Origin: Sphagnum compactum
Taxonomy: Eukaryota; Bryophyta; Sphagnopsida; Sphagnales
Length of the DNA: 64,000 nt
NCBI GenBank assembly: GCA_965153455.1
Contig: OZ234504.1
Location: 10,106,001 to 10,170,000, forward strand
Direction of reading: 5' to 3'
The translations under genes were made by a program, and so were the position numbers. The number at the start of each line of letters is the position of its first letter. Positions within the stretch are counted from its first letter, which is position 1. Below are positions 37,901 through 51,368 of the stretch, piece after piece. The notes below the pieces were generated by a model. It saw nothing but the letters and a program-made list of their open reading frames with translations. It searched no databases and had not been told where the DNA came from.

Positions 37901-39897
37901 TGTTGTCTTCACATTTTGAGTTTGTGCCCCTTGCTATTGTTGTTTTCTTTTGCTAATTAATAGTATCATCCATTTTATTGTTCATAATTAATTGTAAATA
38001 ATGAACTTCTACCATCACTTTTGGGACATTCACTTCATTTGTGATGATATGCACAAGGCTTTTACCATGTGCCATGATGTTATTTCCTTTTGTTATCATT
38101 TTTTTTTTCTGAGGAAGACTCAATTCTTGCAAGGTGTATTCAATACTATAGCATCAAAATTCAAATTTTTATTAAACCAACAACCTCAATTTCAAATTTT
38201 GTGAAGTTTTTTCATGTATTTTGATGCCTTGAGGTGTTTGGTACCTGACTTTGTGTTTTTATGCCTTATTTGGTTGTGTTTTTTGTTATTACATAAGTTT
38301 TCCCATTCATGTTGGGGTTATGTTGATTCTAAATCTATGCGGAATGGTTTTGATTCATAGATTTAACTTTTGATGTTGACTTGTTAAGTTTGGTACATGG
38401 TTTTTTTATATATGTTTCTAATTTTTGGAATGTTTTGGTTATAGGTTGTAGGGAAGCCCACGATTCCCATTGGGGCTTCACGTTTTGAGAACATTTGTTC
38501 AAAATGTCACCTTCCATCTTTGAACAATAAGGATGTTGGTTATTATTATTTTGCTTGTAGATGCATGGTGATGTGTGAAACATCATCACAAACTTCATGG
38601 GCTATGATTTGACAATAATAATTGTGTGAAATTTGTTCTTCATAGGTTTATATGGAATAAACATGGATGTAATTCATCTATTTGTATTATTTGAACATTG
38701 ATGTCATGCATATTGTTTGAACATGAATGTCATATGTTATTCGAATTTTTTAAACACAGATGTTGTATGTCTATTCATGTTGTTTACACTCAAAAGTCAT
38801 GCACACGACTTCCATGTTTAAATAATGCATGACATTCCTATTTAAACAATACAAACTTACGAAATAATATATTTCGCATAGATTTGAAATGAACCCATGA
38901 AGCTTATAAATTTGTGATGATAGTGATGAATTAGTTACACAATCCAATAAGAAAGTGCAAAAGATCAATACAATTGCATTCTGTGTGGTCCTTGGACAAA
39001 CATTTCTTAGTGTTCATTTTAAGACGTTTACATATTTCAAGGCAAAACAAGGCTTGTATATGAAGCTTTTGAAGGATAAAAAGTTATATAAGAAATTTGT
39101 ATTCAATCCTACTACAAATATAGTGCATAAATGTTGGCTAGTGCTAATATAAAAATAGTCTAGTGTACATAATAGGTTATTATGTGCAATTTTGATGCAT
39201 TAAACAAATTTTGGGATTTATAAAGATGGTTTTTGGTATACACATGTAATGATTGTGGTTGATTCATTTCAATAGATTTTGGGGTGTGTGGTAAAATAAT
39301 TTTGGATGTATGGACATCACATATTGATCTAGTTTTGATTTTTAAGTATATAAATTGGGCATATTTGTGAAAAACATACTGCTAATTTTTTAAGATTTAC
39401 AAACAAGGTGGACATGATTGCATTTTCTTAAAAGGTTTGAACATTTTGCATACTGAAAACTAATTGTATTGGGTTTCTCCCATACACACAAGTATTGGGA
39501 CAAATGATGGAAGGGTTTGTTAGGTTTTGAAATTCAAATATGTGAATTAGATCTCACTTAATGTTGATCTAAGTGTGAAACTTTGCAAGATGTATTATTC
39601 AATCGGTGTATAAAGTGCAAAATAAATTGTTATTCATAATGAAAGTAAAAAAATGTATATATGGACTCATAGGTTTTTTGACATGTAGATTTTTGTGTTC
39701 ATTGGTGTATAAATTATGTAAATTTTGGTCTAGTGGTTCACAAACATTTTGTATATTGAACTTAAGGTTATCACAATCGATGTGACATAGCCATTTTGTG
39801 TCAGGTGTCATGTCGATGTTTATCTTGACACATTGATTGTTCTGTTAGGACTAACACAAGAAAAAATTTCATTACACCCAAGTTGCCCCATTATGTA
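34958..39897. other. AT-rich gene-poor region
   Basis: I find no supported gene. A run of 16 Ts lies near 37423-37438. The longest open frame (36012-36323, 103 aa, with hydrophobic stretches) has no recognisable motif. No LTR pair or TIR element was found by eye. Confidence 0.5.
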
Positions 39898-40058
39898 TGG
39901 TGATCGAAAGTGGATTCTATTGCCATCCTTGTGGTGATAGAAAACTTTCAATCATCATTCATGTGACAGCCGAAAACTTTTGGTTGCCAATCCTATGGTG
40001 ATTAAAAAAAATTTGTTGCCACTCTACAACAACTAAAAGCCTTTTGTCACCAATCATG
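39898..40058. repeat. Degenerate minisatellite, period about 32 bp, five units
   Basis: Units start TGGTGATCGAAAG, TGGTGATAGAAAAC, TGACAGCCGAAAAC, TGGTGATTAAAAAA and AACAACTAAAAGCC. They end with versions of TTGCCAATCCT(A/T) or TCATTCATG. Spacing is 34, 32, 32, 32 and 31 bp. The units have diverged strongly, so the array is old. Confidence 0.6.
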
Positions 40059-40739
40059 CAACAATTTTTTTGAAAATTGATTATCTAATTGACAATGGAT
40101 TGATCTTCACCATTGATTTGGTGATGAAATTTGTTACTGCTTGGTAATAAAAATAAACCTTGCAATCTCAACTCATTTTCTCCTTTGAAGTGTGTGGGCT
40201 TTATTTTGTTTAATAAGTAACCATTGCCATATACCTTGGGAGGGAAAAGTGAAATATTTATGGGTGTTTGAAATCTCAAATCATCATATTACATTTGTAA
40301 TTGGTGATGAATTTCAATTGTAGTTTTGAAGGTGGATGCTAAGGGAGTAGTTACTTGTGGTAATTATTAATTAGTATATTTTTATTAACTTAGTTATTGT
40401 TTTAAGAATTACTAGCTAGATTACATAGTTTTTTATCACCATTTGAATTTGAATAGAACATAGGATTGTTTTTCGTGGAGGAATATCTTAGGAGAAGAGG
40501 AAGAGAAGAATACCATTGTATCATTGTAAAACATGGAACTTTAATGGAGTATGAAAGAAAATATACTTTGATTTCTAGAAAACTTTGTTTTCATAGCCAT
40601 AATTTTTTGTTTTGATGTTCTTAATCATACTTTCATTACTAGATTTTAATTCTAAAATTAGTTCTATGTACATTTAAATGAAGAGACTTTGTTAGTATTA
40701 GTTTTATTATATTTCAGTTTAGATTTTAGACCAAAATGT

Positions 40740-43700
40740 AGAATTATTCTAGGAGGGAAGAGCGTCATATTGAAAATGCAAATTCATAGGTTGAGTTTAG
40801 ATGAAGGTATTAGAAATCTAAACCTTGATAGAAAGTTGTGCTAGAATCGGCAAATCTGATGCAACAACATAACTTTAATATTCTAATTCAAAAATAAAAA
40901 CAAAAATTCAATAGGTCAGAAAGGGAGGAAGTAGTACCAAGGTACAGATCTGCTTCACCTCCTTATTATCGAAACAATCAGGAGAATGAAGAGTTTGAAT
41001 AAAAAACTCAAAATTTTGAACCTCCAATTCATTATGTCATTGAACAAGAAGCCACAACTTAAGGTATCAAAATGTCTAGAGAAGTTGAATTGGTACTTGT
41101 AACTAGACAAAAAATTGTAGTATTACCAAAAACAAAACCAACTATAACAGAAGGTGTTCCAGTGGTTGTAAGAGTGAGGTATAGTGAACCCAAATTTAAT
41201 TAGCAAAATGGAAGCATAGTTAAAGGAATTCCAAGGGATTGAATAAAGGAATTCACAATGTGAATAGAGTTCAAGACCAAATTCTCCACGTTACACATAC
41301 TGCCATCAAATTGGACATTAAATCAATGAATGTCCACTTATTGAAGATAATGTGAGGTAAGGATTTGTTGAGCATTTTCAAAATCTAAATCTAAAACCTA
41401 CAAGAATAGGGAATCATGGTCATATGAGCCATAAGATCTATACCATGAAAAGGTCAAAATTCCATAGAGACTCAGAGAATAAATTTGGAGAGAAAACAGA
41501 GTGGAAATGAAAGTTCAAACTGTGGTAGATGTAGTACTTATTTCTATAGCTCCTATACCAAGTCTATTACATCAAAACAATATTGGAATTACTTATGTAG
41601 AAACTTCAAATTTCAAAATGGAACCAGTAAGATATGTGCCATTATATTCTATAATAATGCCCTAGTCTATAATTACAATTACTAAAGTTCTGTTTGTATC
41701 AACACTAGTCCATACTATTGATGGTGTCAAATCCAGACCACAAATTCCAAGGGGAATAGAATTTGTGAGTTTGCATGAAGATATACCTAGAGAGGTGAAT
41801 AGAGTTTTTGCTAATCAGCCATCAATCTAAAAGGAGGCAGCTTAGATCCATTAGGACCACCAGGACCTCCATGATTCCAAGATATTTTTGATTGTCAATG
41901 GTGAATCCAGGTAGGCCACCACTACCACCAAATAGACCTTATCATCGGCCATTTAACTATCCTGAATATGTCAAGGATTCTGACCCAAATGTTCATGTCA
42001 AAGTGTTTAAAGCTGCCATTAAAATAAATAATGAAACATATGATGTAAAAGTTGTTAATCTGTTCAGTTTTACCTTTAGAGATATTGTGTTTGATTGGTG
42101 TAAAACTTATATGGGAGATTACCCAAATTGTATTTGAGTAAAATTGCAACTGGTTTTTTGTAAAAGGTATAAAAAAGTTCAAAATGATGAATAAGTTTAC
42201 ATGTAGTTGAAAAACATGAAGGAGGAGAAAAATGAAAGAATGGAAGTCTATTATGAGAGATTATTGAAGTTGGCCAATAGTCTTCAACACAAGATAACAA
42301 ATAGTTTGTTAATTATTGTTTTCAAATCTAGATTACAACCATATTTGCATGTAACAATAGCAGGTATGAAAAAAGAAACTTTATAAAAACATAAGGAATC
42401 AACTTTGGTTTGTGAAGCAAAAATTTCTAAAGTAGAGGCCATAAGTAATCTGTTAATACCACAAAATAATAAAATAGTATCAGCTCAAAAACCTCAAATA
42501 GTCCCAAAGAAAACATGATTGTATTATACAAATTATCACATGACAAATCATAATGTTGAAACTTGTAGAGTCAAAAGAAAGGAAGACCTTGTTCTTGCAA
42601 TCTTTGAAGTTACTATTCAACAAATTAAAATACAAAGGCTTGTGAGGTATTCATGTCATTATTTGTGGTGACATTGGACATAAGATCATAGATTGTCGTA
42701 AGTACGGTGATATGCAGAATAGGTTTAAGAACAAAGGAGTGAAGCCAATAGATAAACAAGTTGTGGTAGAACCCAACGTTTCAAATCCTTCAATCCATTT
42801 GGTGGATGTGAATATGGCCATTACCACGAGCAAGGTTACTGAAGAATAGGTGTTTAAGGATAGAGAGCCAATTATGAAAAAGTCTACTGCTAACTAGGAA
42901 GAGGAGCAAATATTACAACAATCTTTTGTCAAGACTATACAAGAAATGCAAGTAGAAGATCCACCACAAAATATAATTCCAAAGGAGAAAGCAGAATGGA
43001 GTACAAGTTGGGCAAGATTGCTAGAATCTAAGGTGTCCATAAAACCAATTGTATCACAAAGTTTGTTTGCAAATCCTATCAACAAAGTTATGTCTATGGA
43101 ATAAATATTCCAAGATATTAGTAAACAGATGTTGGAGACTACTTATACTTTGAGGTTAGGTCTAAAGATAACACTATATCTTAAGAAATATATGTGCTAG
43201 AAATTGAAGCCAAAAAAACCTAATATATCTATTAAGCAGATATCAAAGCCTAGTGTAGCCACAATGGTTGAGACACATTCTGAATTAGACACAACAGCTA
43301 TAAAGGTAGATAATCAGATGGTACTTATCTAAGTACAAGTTGGGAAAAACATTATTGAGGATGTTTTGATGAATGGAAGAACAAGTGTGAACATTATAAC
43401 AAAAAACCCTAGAACAAAATTAGGTTTACCCAAACCAAGACCAACTACATCCTACCTCTGAATGGCAGATCAAAATATGACCAAACCTCTAGGAATCATC
43501 ATAAATTTGAAGATTCACATACATGGTATTCCATATATAGCCACATTTACTGTTTCCTGAAAAATAATGTGGTAGATTCTAGTTATTCTATGTTGTTAGG
43601 AAGACCTTGGTTCAAAGATGCAAAGGTTACACATGACTAGGGTAACAATGTCATTATTGTTCAAAGTAATGGAATAGTTAGAACAATATTATTTAATAGG

Positions 43701-45763
43701 AAATTGGAGGCAGAAACCAAAAGGCCCCAAATACTTGTTTGTTATGACTTGATGGAAGGGTTAACACATGAAGAGGAAGATCTGATCTTTGAAACAAAAC
43801 CAGAACTATTCTCAATTAACACAATTACACTATTAGAACAAAAGGTTTCATTGTTGAATGTTGGAGTGTCAGAAATCAGAAGCACTGAGGAATTTGATCT
43901 AGAGCAAGGGACATCAAATCAAATAGCTGCATAAGTGGTGCCTTCAACAATGAAATCAGAAGACTTTTGTGTTAGACTAGAGGTTTCATTGGAAGATAAG
44001 GTTTATCCAGAAACCTATTACCATCGTAGCCATGATGATATTCAAGTGGATGAGACACTAGCAAAAATACAGGTACAGAATCTTTAAATAGCAAGTTGGA
44101 CTTTGACTGAACACAATAGCTTGTTAAGCTGAATATTGGCATAGAAGCAAATCCATAATACATCAAAGTTAATTCACAATTGACAAAGGAGAAGACTAAG
44201 GAGCTTCAAATGCTACTTAAGGAGTTCAAGGATGTGTTTGCTTAGACTTACAAAGACTTAAAAGGCATACTTCCAGAATTGGCTCAACATAGAATTGAGT
44301 TAGATACCTCAATTCCGCCACCACATCAAGCAAGGTACAGATTGAACCCTAATTATGATGTAGTGGTCAAATAGAACATTGACAAACTGTTAGTAGTTCG
44401 ATTTATTCAACTAGTAGAAGAGGCTACATGGTTATCACCCATAATGGTAGTGCTTAAGAAGAATGGCAAATTGAAAATTTGTGTGGATTTTAAGAAGTTC
44501 AATAAGGCAACAAAAAAAGATCCTTGTCCTTTGCCATTTTTTGATGAGGTACTGAACATTATAGCAAGGTATGAAGCCTATTCATTCAAGATACCATCAG
44601 ATTTTTATAACCCTTGAGATAGATACAAAACAACTTTTGTGATAGATTAAGGAGCTTTTGTTTGGATGGTGATGCCATTTAGTGTCAAAAATGGGCCACT
44701 AACTTTCCAGAGAGCAATTAGCAAAGCCTTCAGAGAGTATTTAGACTAGTTCATGAAGATCTTTTTGGATGACTTCACAATTTATAGTGACATGGAAAAT
44801 CATTTGATGAAGCTCAGACTTTGATTTCATCAATGACACAATAAAACATCTAACATAATAGTTTCCGTTAAAACATGTTAGTTCTACTACATATTATCCA
44901 CAGGGAAATGGACAAGCAGAGTCTACTAACAAAATCATTGGTAGACTATTGACCAAGTTGGTTAATGAAAAAAAAATAGACTAGGATGAACATCTGTCTA
45001 CATTTTTGTTTTCATATAGGACTGTTTACAAAATGGCAACAGGTTATACACCCTACCAATTAGTTTATGGCTTGCATCCTCTAATGCCAACAGAATATGT
45101 TCTACTAGTTATAAGTGGGGACCATAGAGATGCAAAACCAATTAGAATGCTAACAACTAGAATAGTTAATTAGGAAAACAAATTGGAAGCTCAAAATAAT
45201 GTGGGAGCCAATTAGTGGAATAGATTTATGTGGAGTCAATAGAAAAATACTGAGAAGTTCCAATTTGGAGATTATGTCTTATGGTTTCCCAAAGGAGAAA
45301 AAACACATCTGCACAAATTTAAGAAAAGATGGTTTGGTCCATTCAAGGTATAGTATTGCTTACTTTAAAATATTCTTTTTCTTGTTTCTGTTAACAATTT
45401 TGAACCAAACCCAGTATTGGTCAATGTTAATAAATTGAAACCATATATATATGTGGATTAGACATTGAAGGGGATTAAGAGTTCAGAGAATTAGAAGTCT
45501 TTATAGTCCATAGATGAAAACTAAGTGGAAGAAACATTTGATGAATATTTAAAGGATTAAAGAGAAACAAAGACCATTGGGACTCATAAGACAATAATAT
45601 CAGAAAAAGTCCTAGTAAATCTAATAAGTTAGTAGGTTATGAACAAATACCTAGACCATGGTTGTATAGTTTCACAGTTATTAGATTGTGGGGTAGACAA
45701 GTCAGTGACGTTAGAGCAAAATTCTTCTAATCTTATGACTCATCATAGGCCAAAGGGAATATG
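40740..45763 (+). pseudogene. Old Ty3/gypsy element, decayed and internally deleted
   Basis: The remnant reads, in order: a gag-like region with a CCHC knuckle (CHQIGH and NECPL near 41300), a second gag block (RPYHRPFNYPEYVKDSDPN near 41940), a protease-like region (near 43356-43640, with LGRPWF-like words), and reverse transcriptase (KICVDFKKFNKATKKDPCP near 44475-44530; FLDDF near 44762). It ends with the end of the integrase core (STTYYPQGNGQAESTNK near 44880) and a GPF module near 45340. RT runs straight into integrase near 44820, so RNase H and the front of integrase are missing. Stops are frequent in every part. The copy is non-functional. A younger gypsy element interrupts its 3' side at 45764. 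Confidence 0.85.
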
Positions 45764-46067
45764 TGTTATGGACCGACTACAAACAAGTGGAGAATTACAA
45801 GACAAGACAAGCTTTATTGACCCATCAATTGGTGTTGATCTGCTGAAGGGTTGTTCCCCAGACTATCTCCTTTTATAACCCTGAGCCATACTAGTCCCAA
45901 AATATCCTAGGCCATAATATTGCCAAAAGTATCCAAAAATATCCTAGGCCATGACATTGCCAAAAGTATCCCAAAATATCCTAGGCCATGACATTGCCAA
46001 AAGTATCCCAAAATATCCTAGGCCATGACATTGCCAAAAGTATCCCAAAATATCCTAGGCCATGACA
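45764..46067 (-). repeat. 3' LTR of the younger gypsy element
   Basis: Read on the plus strand it starts TGTTATGGACCGACTAC and ends GGCCATGACA. ATATG target copies flank the whole element (45759-45763 and 51369-51373). The 37-bp unit containing TATCCTAGGCCATGACATTG occurs five times here but three times in the other LTR, which explains the 304 versus 230 bp lengths. Next to it on the inner side is a purine-rich tract in element sense (GAGGAGAGGATAA, 46068-46080), a good polypurine-tract candidate. Confidence 0.92.
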
Positions 46068-49000
46068 TTATCCTCTCCTCAAGCGACATCTTCTAGATGG
46101 AGCCGGTTTGTTAGGATATCGTTGGTGAAACCGATTAACTAAGTCTTGGGCATGAACTAGGTTTCCAGCAGGCTCCCAAGTAGCTTCAGAAGGAGGATAA
46201 CCTCGCCAAAAGACAAGGTATAGGAGCTTTCCACGAATCTTCTTGGAGTCCAAGACCTCCTGAACTTCAAACTCTTCTTGGCCTTCAATTTCGACTGGAG
46301 CTGGGGGTTCTTGATGACGTTCTGGGATCGGGTTTTCATGATAGGGCTCAAGCAGGGAGACATGGAAAACATTGTGGATTTTGAACTGGGGTGGAAGCTC
46401 CAACTGGCAAGCCACTAGACCAACCAATTTGGCGATTTTGAAAGGTCCGAGGCGCTTGTAATCCAACTTGGCACATGGGCGAGTGGTAGCAATGTTCTTT
46501 CTGAGAAGCCAGACCTTGTCTCCAACCTTGAAGTTTGGATGGTCCTTGCGTCGGCGGTCTGCTTGCTTCTTTTGCCACTCCTGTGTTAGCTTGAGTTCTG
46601 CCATAAGGTTCTGTTGAACCTGTCCAAGCCTCGTGGCCCTTTCTTCAGCCGAGGGGTTTACGGAGTCTCTAGGAATTTCAAGGCTGAACCTGGGATGAAA
46701 ACCGTAATTGGCAAAGAATGGACTGATCCCGGTCGATACATGTGTTGTGTTATTATAAGCAAACTCTGCTTGAGATAGTAGGTCCAGCCAGTCGTCTTGT
46801 TGGTAATTCACAGTGCAGCGAAGGTATTGCTCGAGTGTCTGGTTTGTCCGTTCGGTTTGTCCATCTGTCTCAGGGTGGAAAGCTAAAGATAGCCGAATGT
46901 CAACTCCAAGAAGCTCGAATAGACAATGCCAGAACTTGGATGCAAACTGAGGACCTTTGTCGGACACAATTTCCTCGGGGAGTCCATGCAGTCGGACGAT
47001 CCCGTCCAGAATTAACTGAGCTGTCTCTTTTGCCGTGATTGACTTGGAACAAGGGGTGAAATGAGCCATTTTGGTGAGTCGATCGACCACAACCAGTATT
47101 GAATTCTTGGTTCTGACAGTAGGGAGGTCCGTGATGAAGTCCATTGCAATAAATCCCCAAGGTCGGCTAGGAATCGACAGAGGCTGTAGGAGTCCAAACG
47201 GGCGATGCCTGGGAGCCTTGGATCGAGCACATGTATCACAAGACTTGACATACTCCCGTAGCATCTTGTTCATTTTGGGCCACCAGTAAGTCCTTGACAC
47301 TAGTTCGTGAGTCCGTGCCATTCCAAAGTGACCCGCCAGGGTGTTGTCGTGGCATTCTCTCAGGATTTTTAGGCGTATAGGTCCTTTGGGTACATAAATC
47401 AGGTTATTTCGAAGGAGAAGTCCGTCTTGCTGCTCAAACTGATCCAAGTCATCACGATTTGGGTTCCTTGGTCGTTCCTGGAGTTCCTTCTTGATGTTGG
47501 TAGCCCAGGTGTCTTCCTCAGTTGCCATCTTGATGTCCCTGACAAGGTATGAGTCTGGGAGGGTGCTGATTGTTGCTGCAACTCAAAATTGCTCGGGGTT
47601 GAGTAAAGTCTAGTTCTGCTGGCCGTAGGCCTCATCCCCCGCTCGAAGTTCATATTCTGAACGACGAGATAGCGCGTCAGCTTTCCCTTGCTGGGTGCCG
47701 GGTTGATACTGAATCTCAAAGTCGAAATCAGCTAGGAAGATAGACCAGCGTGCCTGGCGACGATTTAAGGTCCGAGTAGTTGTGAAATAAAGGAGATTCT
47801 TGTGATCTGTCAGAACTTGGACTCGATGTTGAGCTCCGGCAAGATACGGTCTCCACTGCTCGAATGCCGTGATGATTGCCAGAAGTTCCTTATCGTAGAC
47901 CTGGTAGTTGATTTCGGCACTGGTTAACTTCCGTGAATAAAAAGCAACTGGATGCAGTAACCCATCTATTCCAAATTGAGATAGAATAGCTCCCAAGGCA
48001 AAATCTGAAGCGTCCGTTTCCACAATGAATGGCTTGGCAGGATCGGGATGTATCAGGATGGGTGCAGAGGTGAATGCCATCTTGAGAGTATCAAAAGCAG
48101 CCTGGGCCGTTGGATTCCACGAGAAGGGCTTGTCTTTGCAAGTCAGGGTTATTAACGGTGTTGTGATCTTGGAGTATCCTTTGATAAACCGACGATAGAA
48201 GTTGGCAAACCCTAGGAAGCGTTGAACGTCCTTGACCGAGGATGGAGTAGCCCAACACTGGATGGTCTCGACCTTTGACTTGTCCATGAAAATGCCATTT
48301 GGAGAGATCACGTAGCCGAGGAACGCCACTGAAGATTTGTCGAATTCACATTTTTCCAACTTGGCGTATAAGCCATGCTCCCGGAGCGTCGCAAACACCA
48401 ATCGTACATGTTTGTCGTGGGTTTCCTGGTCCTTGGAAAAGATTAAAATGTCATCCAAATAGACCACGACAAATTCGTCCATGTAATCCCGGAAGATATC
48501 ATTCATCAGATGTTGAAAGACTGCGGGTGCATTGGTGAGGCCAAAGGGCATGACCGTGTATTCGAAGTGGCCGTAGCATGTGCGGAAAGTTGTCTTCCAT
48601 TCATCACCGGGGCGAATCCTGAGTAAGTTGTAGGCTCCATGGAGGTCAAGCTTAGTGAAGATCTTCCCGGTACGTAGTCGATCTAGGAGACCTGAAATCA
48701 AGGGCAAGGGATATCGATTCTTTTTGGTTATCTTGTTGAATCCACGATAATCCACACAGAGTCGAAGGGAGCCATCCTTCTTCTTGACAAACAAAATTGG
48801 GGCGCCGGCTGGAGACTTGGAATGCTGAATGAACCCCTTGGCAAGATTTTCAGTAAGGTAATCACGCAGGGCTTAGAGTTCCGGTTCCGATAGGCCATAA
48901 ATAGGACCAAAGGGTGGTGAGTGTCCTTCTTCTAGATCAATCGGGCAGTCATATGGACTATGGGTGGGGAGCTGATCAGCATTAATCTTTTCAAAAACAT

Positions 49001-50786
49001 CAACAAAGTCCTTGTACTTCTCGGGAAGTTTGACAGGTGTTGGTTCTGATTGGGGGTTTGTGGTGTTGGCTGGGTTGACATGGATGGCGAAGACTTGAAG
49101 ATTCTTAGCAACCCGATAAAAAGGGACAACTCTATCAACGAAGATCTGGACAGGGTTGGTTTTCTGGGCAAGATTCTTGACAAGATTCTTGACAGGACAA
49201 GGTTTAGTTCTGACCAACCGGGGGTTCTTGACTGCAGGATTTGACATAACAGACTTGATAAAAGTGGAATTGGTTTCGACCCTCTTTGGGTTCTCGACCA
49301 CAGGGTTCTTGGCAGGACTGGACAAAGTGTTTTTCTGAGCGTGGGGTTCTTGAGAGGTGCACCGTTGTGCGCTGAAAGTGAGGGTTCTAGATCGCTAATC
49401 AATGATAGGGTTGTGTGCTTCTAGCCAAGGCAGACCAAGGATGATGGGATGGTGAGGGGTGGAAATGATGTTGAGAACAATCTTCTCCGTGTGCTTGCCG
49501 ATACAGAGTTCTAGAGGGGTTGTCTCGTGTGTGATTGCACCAGAAGCAATGGTTCTCCCATCAATAACCTCTACCGGAACAGGGGTTGACTTCTTGACCA
49601 CAGGGATGTTGTGTTGGACGACAAATGTTTGGTCGATGAGAGAAGAGGTGGCGCCGGAGTCCACCAAAGCTGACACTTGTGGTATGTCTTCTGGAATACG
49701 AATGATGTCCACATACTGAGTGAAACTGACTAGGACCAACAGCGGAACATGAGCCTTTGCAAAGGTGGTGTTGGGTAAAATCCAGTCGCACGGCTCCTAC
49801 TGTGACTGGATGTTCTTGTTTTCCAACTCCTGGGGAGTTTCCACAGCTTGTACTTGAAGTTTGACAAGCTTTTGAGGGCACTGACGAGCTATATGCCCTG
49901 GGTTGCCACAGTAAAGACATAGATTGTTTGTCCTTCGGCGAAATTTCTCGGCTTCTATCAAAGATTTAAACTTAGCTGTGTCGATCTGCATCGGAGCAGG
50001 TCCAAAAGAGGCAGGTCGGGCAACTGGTGTTGTCTGGGGAACTAAGGGGAGCGTAGTAGGCCGACTGTTCCAAAGCTGGGTGTTGGAGGTGACTTTCTTT
50101 TCCTGGCGACGTTCGAACAAACGATTATCGCACCGAATTGCCTGGGTGATGGCTTCACTGAAGGAAGAAGGGTCTACGAGTGTCAACAAAAGATCTTGAA
50201 CATCATCACGAAGCCCACAGCGAAACTGATCAATCAAGGCAGCTTCTCCCCAATTGACGTCGCAGGCAAGCTGCTTAAATTCTAAGGCGCAGACGATGGC
50301 CGAACGTGTCCCTTGCTGGAGGCGACGCAGCTTGTTGGCTGAAGTCCTGGCCTTGTCACTGTCCCCAAATACTGTTTCAAATTCCGCCATAAAGGCGTTG
50401 AAATCTTGTAGGAGAGGGGATGATGTTTCCAGGATGGGAGCAAACCATGCTGCAGCTGTCCCAGTAAGTAGGGTTCCAACGAATCCTACACGATTGGTGT
50501 CATCAAAATAACGACGGGGGTGTAGTTGCATGATCAGGCGTACCTGGCTGACAAAGCCTCGAAATTTGAGGCGCGTTCCATCAAACTTTTCTGGCAGACT
50601 GATCTTGGGCTCTTGGGCGGCCATTACAAGAGCAGGAAGTACTGGGGCAGGAGGTGGTGGCTGATTCTGTAGGCGGGTCACCGAGTCTCTAAGCACGGCA
50701 TTTTCTTGTTGAAGGTGCTGAAGGGCGGCGAGGATTTGAGTGAGATCGATGTTTGATTCTGAGTTGTCCATGGTGGTAGTTCTCAC
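46068..50786 (-). pseudogene. Ty3/gypsy chromovirus gag-pol, one frame broken by five stops
   Basis: From the ATG at 50786 a single frame of about 1570 codons runs to the stop at 46068 without any frameshift. Domains in order are gag, a CCHC knuckle (CLYCGNPGHIARQC, about 49919-49876), protease (DSGATSS, about 49660) and reverse transcriptase ([16 protein letters not shown] near 48780; YLDDILIFS near 48460). They continue with RNase H ([15 protein letters not shown] near 48025), integrase with HHCC finger (47430-47220) and catalytic core (DFITDLP, SDKGPQF, NQTLEQYL), and a C-terminal chromodomain (LYLVFWRGYPPSEATWEP, about 46220-46160). Stops lie at 49799-49797, 49397-49395, 48875-48873, 47612-47610 and 47585-47583. 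This copy is therefore inactive by itself. The chromodomain places it among chromoviruses. Confidence 0.92.
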
Positions 50787-51138
50787 ACTTTTGCGCTTTC
50801 AATCTTCAAACTTGAAACTTCAGATGCTTGGATCTCTCTCAATACAAGTCTAAATGACATGAAATTTCTCTCACACATATATTCCTATATGATCTATAAG
50901 ATCACAAAGTTACAGACCCAAAAAAGTTTAAACAAAGGAGATATGACCAAAAAACCAGATCTGGCACAGAGTTTTCAAAAGCTCTTAACTCTCACAAAAC
51001 ATATCCTTTTCTTTTGAAACTTTGAAAGTAGAAGCGTCCTATAGTCTTCTATAACCTTTCCAAGTTTCACTCCAAGATACCTCTAGCTACTTACTAAAAC
51101 AACAAAACAAACAAACAAGAAGAAGGAGCAGATCAAAC
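50787..51138 (-). other. Untranslated leader of the younger gypsy element
   Basis: Lies between the 5' LTR and the gag start codon in element orientation. It carries no open frame of note and should include the primer-binding and packaging region. Confidence 0.6.
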
Positions 51139-51368
51139 CGTTATGGACCGACTACAAACAAGTGGAGAATTACAAGACAAGACAAGCTTTATTGACCCAT
51201 CAACTGGTGTTGATCTGCTGAAGGGTTGTTCCCCAGACTATCTCCTTTTATAACCCTGAGCCATACTAGTCCCAAAATATCCTAGGCCATGATATTGCCA
51301 AAAGTATCCAAAAATATCCTAGGCCATGACATTGCCAAAAGTATCCCAAAATATCTTAAGCCATGACA
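51139..51368 (-). repeat. 5' LTR of the younger gypsy element
   Basis: Homologous to 45764-46067 but with three rather than five 37-bp units and a handful of substitutions (for example CCTAGG changed to CTTAAG in the last unit). The first base next to GTTATGG is C where the other LTR has T. ATATG follows at 51369-51373. I could not recognise a convincing tRNA primer-binding site next to it. Confidence 0.9.

Noticed and set aside
48299-48538. Plus-strand open frames overlapping reverse transcriptase and integrase
   Set aside because: They are antisense shadows of the strongly conserved gag-pol frame on the minus strand.
51115-51138. tRNA-Met primer-binding site next to the 5' LTR
   Set aside because: The bases next to the LTR only loosely resemble TGGTATCAGAGC; too many mismatches to annotate.
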